Source of the DNA: Erodium maritimum
Lineage: Eukaryota > Streptophyta > Magnoliopsida > Geraniales > Geraniaceae
Reading direction: 5' to 3'
DNA: 64,000 nt
Assembly (NCBI GenBank): GCA_963921825.1
Contig: OY997591.1
Coordinates: 39,205,825-39,269,824, forward strand
The notes under the pieces were generated by a model that saw only the letters and a list, made by a program, of their open reading frames with translations, was not told the DNA's origin and ran no database searches. Positions 1 through 12,800 of this stretch are shown in pieces. Made by a program: the position numbers and the translations under genes. Positions within the stretch are counted from its first letter, which is position 1. Every line of letters begins with the position of its first letter.

Positions 1-7
1 GATACCA
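1..7 (-). other. Primer-binding site, partial, of the left-edge copia element
   Basis: The first seven bases read, on the minus strand, as the start of TGGTATCAGAGC, the site complementary to initiator tRNA-Met used by many plant LTR elements. One spacer base separates it from the LTR end at position 9, the same spacing as in the copia element at 15530-22467. The rest of the site and the element body lie outside the window. Confidence 0.75.
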
Positions 8-8
8 C

Positions 9-1779
9 TGTTGGAACTCGATGTCGTGGACATGTTAAATACAAAACGCAGCGGAAGATTAACCACGAATCAATCGAGATGAATCTACCAAATATGAAAA
101 ACAAGTCTGAAAATTCAGCAAAGGTTTGTGTACATCACCTTTGCAAGTGCCTCATCTTGCAGCACGTGTATCTCGCAAACCAACCGTTGAAATTCAAATC
201 CCTTTAGTCAGATTGAAGACCCATATGTGGAGAACGCTCACTCCAAAATTCAGCTTCATCGGACATCGGATAAACCTCCGATCGAGCTCTTGAAAGTGAC
301 TGGTCGGACAAAACTGTGCTGAAAATCAGCACTCTCTACTTGTCCGGAATTGGTTCAATAACACCAAACTTTGAATGGCTTGAGCCCCTTGGTTGCCTAC
401 GTATCCTTAAAGGAATCAAAGCCAACGTAGTTCTTGAGTTTGTGAACTCAAGAACATGCAACAATGGAACTTGGAACCTCTTGGAGGAGTTTGCAAAGTT
501 GGGAGAGGATTAGTAGTTGTGCTGAAATTTTCTGCTCTTATTTGCATGTTTTGTCTTGCCAACACCCCTTGCATGTAGACTTAAGTGGAAGTGGTCATCT
601 CACTTAATCTACATCAAGTTGCCAAGTGTCCATGCTACTTTGCATGGTAGACTTAATAAACTAAGCTAGTTTATTAACTAGTGGAAAGTGGGTCCAACCC
701 ACTTAGTTTAACAAGACCACTTAGTCAACCTTTGACCTTTGGTTCTTGTTGGGCCTAGCCCATGTGATCCGGTCATGGGCCTCTCCAAGATAGCCCATAC
801 CGAGCCCACCATGCTAGCACGTCCACTATGGCAATTCCCGACACGACTCCCTCCAAGCCAATCCACTTGCGTTCTTATCGAGTTACAAACTTATGGTGTG
901 ACACTTAGGTCTATGCATGTCGGTAAGATCAACGTAAAATCCCATTTTACTTGATCTTACTAATGTGGCGACTGACGATACTCAGTATCGCCCGACCCTG
1001 CATAACGAATCGCCCCTTGTCGATTCTGACCTTTCAGCCGTCCTTTTCATTGTCCCTTATCACTGATATCCTGATTGAGATAAGGCATAGAGCCGTCATC
1101 CTTCTTATCCTCAATCATTGTTCCTTGATATGTGAGATGACTGACCCTTATGATGTCCCATATCATGCGCATGGCCATGCTTTTTCCGTCAGTCACTCTC
1201 GATAAAGCGGCCGTGAACTAGATATCTTTCCCATACCGTAGTATGAGGGATAAATCCCTTAGCCGCCTATCATGTCACTCATGCAGTCATTCCCCAAGCC
1301 AATCCTGGCCGTTATGGAAGCCCAGTCACGGTGCAACGTTGGGCTTTCAGGTCAAACTTGGTTGTTTACTGCATAGCAATCATATAGACTCCTCGGTCTA
1401 AGGATACCTAACAAGCAACGACTCTGAACATGTTCATGACTCAATCTATGGAACATATTCAGGTCGGGTCGTCCAACATCATGTCCCCCACATGATGTCT
1501 ATGATCAAACTCCGGAAACCTTTCCAATGACCAATAGAACGTAAGCCATCAATAGTCATCTTTCATACTAGTCACTTCTAACGAAGACTATTGACTAGGG
1601 ACCCCGTCGAGTGTGATCCATCCTGGTCTATGGTTCTATTCGCATAGTGGGCATAGATCGGAAACACACACGACATATTACTCCAACACTTAACTAATAT
1701 CAAAACCGCTTTGTTATATTGCCAACGATGATATTTACATTTGGACATTTACGATTGGGCTATGGCATAAATGCTAACA
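9..1779 (-). mobile_element. Copia LTR (5' LTR, reverse orientation) of an element leaving the left edge
   Basis: On the minus strand this begins TGTTAGCATT at 1779 and ends CCAACA at 9, followed by the tRNA-Met primer site, so it is the 5' LTR of a reverse-oriented element whose body is outside the window. Its first 500 bases align by eye along their whole length with the LTR at 15530, at roughly 80 percent identity. Shared blocks include the stretch giving 'gaatagaaccatagat' and the block 'cataacggccaggattggc'. At 1771 bp it is close to the 1688 bp of the other copy. Satellite A resumes directly at 1780 with 'aaaac', a possible target-duplication arm whose partner is not visible. The short open frames inside are not genes. 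Family: Ty1/copia, perhaps Angela/BARE-like because of the long LTR; the clade is uncertain. Confidence 0.85.
654..676. other. Perfect 9-bp-arm hairpin inside the left copia LTR
   Basis: Arms 'taataaact' (654-662) and 'agtttatta' (668-676) flank a 5-base loop. The hairpin lies about 1.1 kb from the LTR start. A hairpin of different sequence lies at nearly the same distance in the other copia LTR (16691-16717). Confidence 0.6.
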
Positions 1780-4700
1780 AAAACATGTCGACCGACGCGA
1801 GGTCTAGGACGGCCCAACTCAAATGTGTCTCGACCAACCCGCAAGACAGACCGAACGGAAATAAATATTGGCCGGCCCACCTCTAGTATGTCTCGACCAA
1901 CCTCAAAACAACGGTCGTCCACCGTTAATTCTCAATGAACACTACTCCACATTACCCTTTTCATCCAACCTATCCTCCAAGTGGTCCTCCAAAACTAACC
2001 TTCCGACCCTGCTCCATGACATCCTCCTCTATGAACTCTTTCGGGAATCCACTACCACCCACGTGCACTAGTCCAACTCCAAAATGGAAATACCTCATCC
2101 CAAGTCCCAAGCGTACTTCTAAATTTCAACGGTGTAGGGGTAGAGAACACGTTATTAGGTGTAAGAAATCAAGAAGAGTAATTTGTTATATTAGAATTGA
2201 AAGGTCGCCTAGTCAAATATTGGTCGTTCTGCTGGCAAAGTGGCCGGCACGCGCCATAGTGTGCCGCAAAACATTTCGACCGACGTGAGGTCTAGGACGG
2301 CCCAGCTCAAACGTATCTCGACCAACCCGCAAGACAGACCGACCGGTAATAAATATTGGCCGGCCCACCTCTTGTATGTCTCGACCAACCTCAAAACAAC
2401 GGTCGTCCACCATTAATTCTCCATGAACACTACTCCATATTACCCTTTTCATCCAACCTGCCCTCCAAAACTAACCTTCTGACACTGCTCCATGACATCC
2501 TCCTCTATGAACTCTTTCGCGAATCCACTACCACCCACATGCACTATTCCAACTCAAAAATAGAACTACCTCATCCCAAGTCCCGAGCGTACTTCTAAAT
2601 TTCAATGGTGTAAGGGTAGAAAACATTTTATTAGTTGTAAGATATCAAGACAAGTAATTTGTTTTATTATAATTGAAAGGTCGTCTAGTCAAATATTGGT
2701 CGTTCTGCCGGTAAAGTGGCCGACCGCGCCATAATGTGCCGCAAAACATGTCGACCGATGCGAGGTCTAGGACGGCCCAGCTCAAACGTGTCTCGACCAA
2801 CCCGCAAGACAGACCGACCAGCAATAAATATTGGCCAGCCCACAACTAGTATGTCTCGACCAACCTCAAAACAACGGTCGTCCATCGTTAATTCTCCATG
2901 AACACTACTCTATATTACCCTTTTCATCCAACCTATCCTTCAAAACTAACCTTCCGACCCTACTACATGACATCCTCCTCTATGAACTCTTTCTCGAATC
3001 CACTACCAGCCCCATGCACTATTCCAACTCCAAAATGGAACTACCTCATCCAAAGTCCCAAGCGTACTTCTAAATTTCAATGGTGTAGGGGTAGAGAACA
3101 CCTTATTAGGTGTAAGAAATCAAGAATAGTAATTTGTTATATTAGAATTGAAATGTCGCCTAATTAAATATTGGCCGTTCTGCCGGCAAAGTGGCCAGAC
3201 CGCGCCATAATGTGCCGCAAAACATGTCGACTGACGCGAGGTCTAGGACGACCCAGCTCAAACGTGTCTCGACCATCTCGCAAGATAGACCGACCGGCAA
3301 TAAATATTGGCCGGCCCACCTCTAGTATGTCTCGACCAACCTCAAAACAACGGTCGTCCACCATTAATTCTCCATGAACACTACTTTCCACATTACCCTT
3401 TTCATCCATCCTATCCTCCAAGTGGTCCTCCAAATCTAACCATCAGACCCTGATCCATGACATCCTCCTCTATGAACTCTTTCGCGAATCCACTACCACC
3501 CACATGCACTAGTCCAACTCCAAAATGGAACTACCTCATCCCAAGTCCCAAGCGTACTTCTAAATTTCAAAGGTGTAGGTGTAGAGAACACCTTATTAGG
3601 TGTAAGAAATCAAGAATAGTAATTAGTTATATTAGAATTGAAAGGTCGCCTAGTCAAATATTGGTCGTTCTGCTGGCAAAGTGGCCGGCACGCGCCATAA
3701 TGTGCCGCAAAACATGTCGGCTGACGTGAGGTCTAGGACGGCCCAGCTCAAACGTGTCTCGACTAACCTGCAAGACAGACCGACCGGCAATAAATATTTG
3801 CCGGCTCACCTCTAGTATGTCTCGACCAACCTCAAAACAACGGTCGTCCACCATTAATTCTCCATGAACACTACTTCACATTACCCTTTTCATCCAACCT
3901 ATCCTCCAAAACTAACCTTCCGACCCTGGTCCATGACATCCTCCTCTATGAACTCTTTCACGAATCCACTACCACCCTCCAAAATGGAACTACCTCATCC
4001 CAAGTCCCAAGCGTACTTATTAATTTTAATGGTGTAAGGGTAGAAAACACGTTATTAGGTGTAAGATATCAAAACAAGTAATTTGTTTTATTAGAATTGA
4101 AAGGTCCTCTAGTCAAATATTGGTCGTTCTGCCGGTAAAGTGGCCGACCACGCCTTAATGTGCCGCAAAACATGTCGACCGACGCGAGATCTAGGACGGC
4201 CCAGCTCAAACGTGTCTCGACCAACCCGCAAGACAGACCGACCGGCAATAAATATTGGCCGGCCCACCTCTAGTATGTCTCAACCAACCTCAAAACAACG
4301 GTCGTCCACCGTTAATTCTCCATGAACACTACTCCACATAACCCTTTTCATTCAACCTATCCTCCAAGTGTTCCTCCAAAACTAACCTTCCGACCCTGCT
4401 CCATGACATCCTCCTCTATGAACTCTTTTGCGAATCCACTACCACGCACTTGCACTTGTCCAACTCCAAAATGGAACTACCTCATCCCAAGTCCTAAGCG
4501 TACTTCTAAATTTCAATGGTGTAGGGGTAGAGAACACGTTATTAGGTGTAAGAAATCAAGAATAGTAATTTGTTATATTTGAATTGAAAGGTCGCCTAGT
4601 CAAATATTGGTCGTTCTGCCGGCAAAGTGGCCGACCGTGCCATAATGTGCCGCAAAACATGTCGACCGACGTGAGGTCTAGGACGGCCCAGCTCAAACGT

Positions 4701-7700
4701 GTCTCGACCAACCCGTAAGACAGGCCGACCGGCAATAAATATTTGTCGGCCCACCTCTAGTATGTCTCGACCAACCTCAAAACAACGGTCGTCCACCGTT
4801 AATTCTCCATGAACACTACTCCATATTACCCTTTTCATCAAACCTATCCTCCAAAACTAACCTTCCGACCCTGCTCCATGACATCCTCCTCTATGAACTC
4901 TTTCGCGAATAAACTACCACCCACATGCACTATTCCAACTCCAAAATGGAACTACCTCATCCCAAGTCCCAAGCGTAGGTCTAAATTTCAATGGCGTAAG
5001 GGTAGAGAACACTTTATTAGCTGTAAGATATCAAGACAAGTAATTTGTTTTATTAGAATTGAAAGGTCGCCTTGTCAAATATTGTTCGGTCTGCCGGGAA
5101 AGTTGCCGACCGCGCCATAATGTGCCGCAAAAAAAGTCGACCGACGGGAGGTCCAGGATGGCCCAACTCAAACGTGTCTCGACCATCCCGCTAGACAGAC
5201 CGAACGACAATAAATATTGGTCGGCTCACCTTTAGTGTGTCTCGACCAACCTCAGAACAACGGTCGTCCACCGTTAATTCTCCATGAACACTATTCCGCA
5301 TTACCCTTTTCATCCAACCTATCCTCCAAGGCGTCGTCCAAAACTAACCTTCCGACCCTGCTCCACGACATCCTCCTCTATGAACTCTTTCGCGAATCCA
5401 CTACGACACACATGCACTAATCCAACTCCAAAATAGAACTACCTCATCCAAAGTCCAATCGTGCTTATAAATTTCATAGGTCTGAGGATAGAGAACACGT
5501 TATTAGGTGTAAGATATCAAGACAAGTAATTTGTTTTATTAGAATTGAAAGGTCGCCTAGTCAAATATTGGTCGTTATGTCGGCAAAGTAGCTGACCGCG
5601 CCATAATGTGCCGCAAAACATGTCGACCGACGCGAGGTCTAGGACGGCCCAGCTCAAACGTGTCTCGACCAACCCGCAAGACAGACCGACCGGCAATAAA
5701 TATTGGTCGGCCCACCTCTAATATGTCTCGACCAACCTTAAAACAACGGTCGTCCGCCATTAATTCTCCATGAACCTACTTCATATTACCCTTTTCATCC
5801 AACCTATCCTCCAGAACTAACCTTCCGACCCTGCTCCATGACATCCTCCTCTATGAACTCTTTCGCGAATCAACTACCACACACATGCACTAATCCAACT
5901 CCAAAATAGAACTACCTCATCCAAAGTCCCAATCGTGCTTATAAATTTCATAGGGATAAGGGTTGAGAACACGTTATTAGGTGTAAGATATCAAGACAAG
6001 TAATTTGTTTTATTAGAATTGTAAGGTCGCCTAGTCAAATATTGGTCGTTCTGCCGGCAAGGTGGCCGACCACGCCATAATGTGCCGCAAAACATGTCGA
6101 CCGACGCGAGGTCTAGGACAGCCCAGCTCAAACGTGTCTCGACCAACACGCAACACAGACCGACCGGCAATAAATATTATCCGACCCACCTCTAGTATGT
6201 CTCGACCAACCTCAAAACAACGGTCGTACACCGTTAATTCTCCATGAACACTACTCCACATTACCCTTTTCATCCAACCTATCCTCCAAGTGGTCCTCCA
6301 AAACTAACCTTCCGACCTGCTCCATGACATCATCCTCTATGAACTCTTTCGCGAATCCACTACAACCCACATGCACTAGTCCAACTCCAAAATGGAACTA
6401 CCTCATCCCAAGTCCCAAGCGTACTTCTAAATTTCAAAGGTGTGGGGGTAGAGAACACGTTATTAGGTGTAAGAAATCAAGAATAATAATTTGTTATATT
6501 AGAATTGAAAGGTCGCATAGTCAAATATTGGTCGGTTTGCCGGGTAAGTCCCCGACCGCGCCATAATGTGCCTTAAAACATGTCGACCGACGCGAGGTCT
6601 AGGACGGCCCAGCTCAAACGTGTCTCGACCAACCCGCAAGATATACCGACCGACAATAAATATTTGCCAGCCCACCTCTAGTATGGCTCGACCAGCCTCA
6701 AAACAACGGTCGTCCACCGTTAATTCTCCATGAACACTACTCCACATTACCCTTTTCATACAACCTATCCTCCAAGGGATCGTCCAAAACTAACGTTCCG
6801 ACCCTGCTCCATGACATCTTCCTCTATGAACTCTTTCGCGAATCCACTACCACACACTTGCACTAATCCAACTCCAAAATAGAACTACCTCATCCAAAGT
6901 CCCAATCGTACTTATAAATTTCATAGGTGTAAGGATAGAGAACACGTTATTAGGTGTAACATAGAAAGACCAGTAATTTGTTTTATTAGAATTGAAAGGT
7001 CACCTAGTCAAATATTGGTCGGTCTGCCGGCAAAGTGACCGACCGGGCCATAATGTGCCGCAAAACATCTCGACCGATGGGAGTTCTAGGACGGCCCAGG
7101 TCAAACGTGTATCGACCAACCCGCAAGACAGACCTACCGGTAATAAGTATTGGCCGGCCCACCTCTAGTATGTCTCGACCAACCTCAAAACAACGGTTGT
7201 CCACCTTTAATTCTCCATGAACACTACTCCACATTACCCTTTTCATCCAACCTATCCTCCAAGTGGTCCTCCAAAACTAGCCTTACGACCCTGCTCCATG
7301 ACAACCTCCTCTATGGACTCTTTCGCGAATCCACTACCACCCACATGCACTAATCCAACTCCAAAATGGAACTACCTCAACCAAAGTCCCAATCGTACTT
7401 GTAAATATCAAGACAGGAAATTTTTTTTATTAGAATTGAAAGGTCGCCTAATCAAATATTGTTCGGTCTGCCGAGAAAGTGGCCGACCGCGCCATAATGT
7501 GCCGCAAAACATGTCGACCGACGCGAGGTCTAGGACGGCCCAGCTCAAACGTGTCTCGACCAACCCGCAAGACAAACCGACCGACAATAAATATTGGCCG
7601 GCCCACCTCTAGTATGTCTCGACCAACCTCAAAAAAACGGTTTTCCACCGTTAATTCTCCACGAACACTACTCCACATTACCCTTTTCATCCAACCTATC

Positions 7701-10440
7701 CTCCAAGTGGTCCTCCAAAATTAACCTTCCGACCCTGCTCCATGACATCCTCCTCTATGGACTCTTTCGCGAATCCACTACCACCCAAATGCACTAGTCT
7801 AACTCAAAAATGGAACTACCTTATCCCAAGTCCCAAGCGTATTTCCAAATTTCAAAGGGATAGGGGTAGAGAACACGGTACTAAGTGTAGGATATCAAGA
7901 CAACTAATTTGTTTTATTAGAATTGAAAGGTCCCCTTGTCAAATATTGTTCGGTTTGCTGGGAAAGTGGCCGACCGCGCCATAATGTGCCGCAAAACATG
8001 TCGACCGACGCGAGGTCTAGGACGGCCCAGCTCAAACGTGTCTCGATCATCCCGCAAGACAGACCGACCGACAATATATATTGGCCAACCCACCTTTAGT
8101 GTGTCTCGACCAGACTCAAAACAACGGTCGTCCACCGTTAATTGTCCAGGAACACTACACCACATTACCCTTTTCATCCAACCTATCCTCCAAGGGGTCC
8201 TCCAAAACTATCCTTCCGACCCTGCTCCATGATATCCTCCTCTATGAACTCTTTCGCGAATCCACTACCACCCACATGACTAGTCCAACTCCAAAATGGA
8301 ACTTTCTCATCCTAAGTCCCAAGCGTACTTCTAAATTTCATAGGTGTAGGGGTAGAGAACACGTTATTAGGTGTAAGAAATCAAGAATAATAATTTGTTA
8401 TATTAGAATTGAAAGGTCGCATAGTCAAATATTGGTCGGTTTGCCGGGTAAGTCCCCGACCGCGCCATATTGTGCCTTAAAACATGTCGACCGACGCGAG
8501 GTCTAGGACGGCCCTGCTCAAACGTGTCTCGACCAACCCGCAAGACAGACCGACCGACAATAAATATTGGCCGACCCACCTCTAGTATGGCTCGACCAGC
8601 CTCAAAACAACGGTCGTCCATCGTTAATTCTCCATGAACAATACTCCACATTACCCTTTTCATCCAACCTATCCTCCAAGGGATCGTCCAAAACTAACAT
8701 TCCGACCCTGCTCCATGACATCCTCCTCTATGAACTCTTTCGCGAATCCACTACCACACAGTTGCACTAATCCAACTCCAAAATAGAACTACCTCATCCA
8801 AAGTCCCAATCGTACTTATAAATTTCATAGGTGTAAGGATAGAGAACACGTAATTAGGTGGAAGATGTCAAGACAAGTAATTTGTTTTATTAGAATTGAA
8901 AGGTCGCCTAGTCAAATATTGGTCGGTCTGCCGGCAAAGTGGCCGACTGCGCCATAATGTACCGCCAAACATCTCGATCGACGGGAGTTCTAGGACAGCC
9001 GAGCTCAATGTGTATCGACCAACCCGAAGACAGACCTACCGGTTATTGGCCGGCCCACCTCTACTATGACTCGACCAACCTCAAAACAACGGTTGTCCAC
9101 CGTTAATTCTCCGTGAACACTACTCCACATTACCCTTTTCATCCAACCTATCCTCCAAGTGGTCCTCTAAAACTAGCCTTCCGACCCTGCTCCATGACGT
9201 CCTCCTCTATGGACTCTTTCGCGAATCCACTACCACCCACATAAACTAGTCCAACTTAAAAATGGAACTACCTTATCCCAAGTCCCAAGCGTACTTCCTA
9301 ATTTCAAAGGGTAAGGGTTGAGAATACGTTATTAGGTGTAAGATATCAAGACAGGTAATTTGTTTTATTAGAATTGAAAGGTCGCCTAATCAAATATTGT
9401 TCGGTCTGCCGGGAAAGTGGCCAACCGCGCCATAATGTGCCGCAAAACATGTCGACCGACGCGAGGTCTAGGACGGCACAACTCAAACGTGTTTCGATCA
9501 ACCCGCAAGATAAACCGACCGACAATAAATATTGGCCGGCCCACCTCTAGTATGTCTCGACCAACCTCAAAACAACGGTTTTGCACCATTAATTCTCCAT
9601 GAACACTACTCAACATTACCCTTTTCATCCAACCTATCCTCCAAGTGGTCCTCCAAAACTAACCTTCCGACCCTGCTCCATGACATCCTTCTCTATGAAC
9701 TCTTTCGCGAATCTACTACCACACACATGCACTAATCCAACTCCAAAATGGAACTACCTCAACCAAAGTCCCAGTCGTACTTATAAATTTTATAGGTGTG
9801 AGGATAGAGAACACGTTATTAGGTGTAAGATATCAAGACAAGTAATTTGTTTTATTAGAATTGAAAGGTCGCCTAGTAAAATATGGGTCGTTCTACTGGC
9901 AAAGTGGCCGACCGCGCCATAATGTGCCGCAAAACATGTCGTCCGACGCGAGGTCTAGGACGGCCAGGCTAAAACGTGTCTCGACCAACACGCAAGATAG
10001 ACCGACCGACAATAAATATTGGCCAACCCACCTCTAGTATGTCTCGACCAACCTCAAAACAACGGTCGTCCACCTTTAATTCTCCATGAACACTACTCCA
10101 TATTACACTTTTCATTCAATCTATCCTCCAAGTGGTCCTCCAAAACTAACCTTCCGACCCTGCTCCATGACATCCTCCTCTATGAACTCTTTCGCGAATC
10201 CACTACCACCCACATGCACTAAACCAACTCCAAAATAGAACTACCTCATCCAAAGTACCAATCGTACTTATAAATTTCATAGGTGTAAGGATAGAGATAA
10301 CGTTATTAGGTGTAAGATATCAAGACAAGTAATTTTTTTTATTAGAATTGAAAGGTCGTCCACCGTTAATTCTCCATGAACACTATTCCACATTACCCTT
10401 TTCATCGAACATATCCTCCAAGGTGTCCTCCGAAACAAAC
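1780..10440 (+). repeat. Satellite A array, block 1 (about 18 monomers of 475-490 bp)
   Basis: The anchor 'gccgcaaaacatgtcgaccg' or a near copy recurs at about 1780, 2268, 2743, 3219, 3709, 4167, 4654, 5129, 5615, 6089, 6575, 7062, 7505, 7993, 8479, 8968, 9444 and 9931. Spacings run from 443 to 490 bp, all in the same orientation. Longer and shorter monomers differ partly by a block of about a dozen bases ('agtggtcctcc' region). Several subtypes mix along the array, told apart by 'aagaaatcaagaatagtaat' versus 'aagatatcaagacaagtaat' and by 'gcgtacttctaaa' versus 'tcgtacttataaa'. The last monomer is shortened near 10350, where 'aaaggtcg' joins directly to 'tccaccgtta'. The many 60-130 residue open frames are repeat by-products: the same frames recur once per monomer on both strands. 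I do not recognise the family. Confidence 0.95.
4167..4313 (+). repeat. Seven 21-bp subunits inside a satellite A monomer (example copy)
   Basis: From 'aaaacatg' to 'ccaccgtt' this monomer divides into exactly seven 21-base units (147 bp) without gaps. Each unit has a cgacc/cggcc-like core at about unit positions 9-16: tcgaccga, acggccca, tcgaccaa, ccgaccgg, ccggccca, tcaaccaa, gtcgtcca. Related ggtcg cores at roughly 19-20 bp spacing continue upstream through 'aaaggtcgcc', 'ttggtcgttc' and 'tggccgacc'. The other part of the monomer, from 'aattctccatgaac' onward, lacks this periodicity. The same ladder appears in most monomers of the three satellite A blocks. Confidence 0.85.
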
Positions 10441-10589
10441 TGTAAAACCCGCTTCAACAAAAAAATAATAATAATAATTTGGGTCGGACCGGGTCGGACC
10501 AAACCCGGCCCAAGCTGCAGACCCGGCCAGACCAGGCCTGACCCGTGCTCAGGCCCGCCTGAGGCCCATGTGAGCCAAGCCCACATAGG

Positions 10590-10610
10590 GCTTCGGTATA
10601 AAACCGAAGC
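10590..10610 (+). promoter_or_regulatory. TATA box sitting in the loop of a perfect hairpin (LTR promoter)
   Basis: 'tataaaa' (10597-10603) is the best TATA box in the solo LTR, about 155 bp from its start. It is framed by perfect 8-base inverted arms gcttcggt (10590-10597) and accgaagc (10603-10610), leaving a 5-base loop. A pyrimidine-rich stretch follows from about 10620, typical of a plant 5' untranslated region. Transcription would start near 10630 if the promoter was used; this is inferred from spacing only. Confidence 0.6.
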
Positions 10611-12254
10611 AAAGGGGTCTCAAACCCTAATCCCCCTCGTCCTCCTATCTCCCTCGCCGCTCTCCTCTCTCGATCCTCTCTCTCGATCTCCGGCGACATC
10701 TCACCAGCTCCGGCGACCTCCATCACCTCCGGCCACTCCCCTCTCGCCCTCCCCCACTCCTTCTGCTTCGTCTTCTCCTCTCCCGTTCCCGACCCTCTCC
10801 CTCCTCTGGTTCGAAACCCCCTCCCCACGACCACGCCGTCGTCCCGACCTCCCTCCACCTCCGGCCACTCCCTCACCGAGTCCCTCCACCTCCCTTGCCT
10901 CTCTCCTTCCCGTCTCAGTCGAACCCACCGAGCTCGGCCACCACCGTCCCTCTCGACTTCACGCCGTCCTCACCGCGCCACCACCGAGCCGCCGCCCTAC
11001 TCCGCCCCTCACGCTCGCCTCCGTCCAGATCCGGCCACCACCCGACCTCCCTCTCCAGATCCCCGGCGAGACAAGCTCGCCTGGGACACGACCGAGCCCG
11101 AGCTCGTCCCGCCTTCGTCCCGAGCCAGCCGCCGTGCCCGCCGCCGCCCTTGCCGTCCCTTCTCTACGGTTAGGCCCCGGCCGACGCCGCCCTCGTCGGC
11201 GGCCGACCGGTTCAAAACCGAACCTCTATTATTTCCCGTCTTCGAACTACTGTAAATCGGGTTTTGTTGTAACAAACAAAGAAAATGAAATAAAACCTTT
11301 TTTGATTTAGTTTGGATCTGTTTAGGGTTAAAATTGTTAATGAAATCGTTTAATATTTGGTTAAATCGTTAATGAAATCGATTAATATTTGATTAAACCT
11401 GCTAATGGAATTGATTAATATTTGGAACGGTTTTTGAATCGAAAAGGGAAACAATTAAATCAGATTGGAGTAAAAGATGGATTTTGGATCTGCTTCGGTT
11501 GAAATCGAAATCACAGTTTTGGAAAGAAAAGGTTGTAAAACGGAAAATCAAACTTAAGGAAGAAGGTTTTAAAATGAAAAGGAATTTAAAAGCGTTTCGG
11601 TTTTAAAAACGGTTTAAATCGAGGAGTTGTGAATCTAAGTCGTAAACGGGATTTAGGGACGGTTGTTCAAAAACCGAACCTAATTCATTTTGGGCTCAAA
11701 GATCGGAATAGAATCAGATTGAAATAAAAAGGGAATTCGTTTTAAAATAAAAACCGTTCTGTTGTGAAAAAGGGTTATTAATCGGTTTTGGGAACGACTC
11801 TGGAACTCTGGGTAAAATGGACTGCTTTTCGGGTTTAAAAAGGAACAAGAGCGGACCGCTGAATCGGACCTCGGTATTCGTGCGTTGGGACCGTGCCTCG
11901 CATGCACCGGTTTCGGTGCTCGGGTACTCAAACCCGATTCGCTGTGACCCCGTTTTTATCCCGCTCGAGTTTAAGGGTCAACTGTCGGTTCTAAACTAGA
12001 CTAATCGTAACCTTTAGTTTAACGGTGGAACCGTTATTAATATATGGCTTTCGTGTTCTCTTTAGAGTCCGGCTTCGATCGAAGTGAAGCTCGGGGGTAG
12101 CGAGCCAGAACGTCAGCAGCTAGGAAGCGTAGCGGTTGCTCTTCAGTTGAGGTAGGGAAAAGTAGCCGGATCTCGGCCCTGACTAGGGAAAGTTAACAGT
12201 AGATTTGCATGTGACACCGGGGTATCGTGGGTTGATTAGGTTTAATTTAAATAT

Positions 12255-12360
12255 TAGAAAGGCGATACGGGATTGTAGCGTTTATTAGAAATGCATGTTA
12301 CGGGAACTTAGGAATTATTAGAAAGGCGATACGGGATTGTAGCGTTTATGAGAAAAGCAT
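12255..12360 (+). repeat. Two-copy direct repeat in the solo LTR
   Basis: The block 'ttagaaaggcgatacgggat' with its continuation 'tgtagcgttta' occurs twice, about 60 bp apart. The related LTR at 40453 has one copy at the corresponding place near 41995. It is a local tandem duplication. Confidence 0.75.
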
Positions 12361-12519
12361 GTGACACTTAGTAGTGTCGTAGGAACAAAGGACTTAGCGT
12401 AATTGATTTACTGGAGGCATATGACCATGCCCGGAGGTTGTTTTTGAAACTAGTGATATTAGGACTGTTGGAGGCATCGATTATGCCGGAGGTTGTTGTG
12501 CGTGTTAATTGTTGTTGAA

Positions 12520-12800
12520 TTTGGGTGGCCTTAAGAGCCCGTATTTAATTGTTGACGTCTTGGGTGGCCATGAGAGCCCGTGGTATTTAATGTTGAGTTT
12601 GGGTGGCCTTGAGAGCCCGTGTACTTAATTTGGTGTCTTGGGTGGCCTTGAGAGCCCGTGTATTTAATTTGGCGTCTTGGGTGGCCTTGAGAGCCCGTGT
12701 GTTTAAATTGGTGTCTTGGGTGGCCATGACTGCCCGTGTCTTACTGTCGGTGTTTTGGGTGGCCGTGAGTGCCATGGGGTTGTTGAACCCGAGTCTTGAC
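12520..12800 (+). repeat. 39-bp minisatellite in the solo LTR (7 units)
   Basis: The core 'gggtggcc' followed by tgagagcccgtg recurs at about 12523, 12562, 12601, 12640, 12679, 12718 and 12757, exactly 39 bp apart. Looser copies ('gagtggcagtgagtg') continue to about 12890 with longer spacing. Homologous arrays lie at 42185-42400 and, reverse-oriented with a 38-bp period, at 62093-62250. Confidence 0.9.

Noticed and set aside
1868-10222. Dozens of 60-140 codon open frames on both strands of satellite A, some with similar proteins such as MSRPTSKQRSSTVNSP
   Set aside because: They recur once per monomer in the same frames, carry the same sequence as the repeat, and show no known domain. They are by-products of a stop-poor satellite.
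10348-11310. 320-codon Pro/Ser-rich open frame
   Set aside because: It begins in satellite A and runs across the target site into the solo LTR's pyrimidine-rich 5' region, so it cannot be an old gene. The composition reflects CT-rich DNA.
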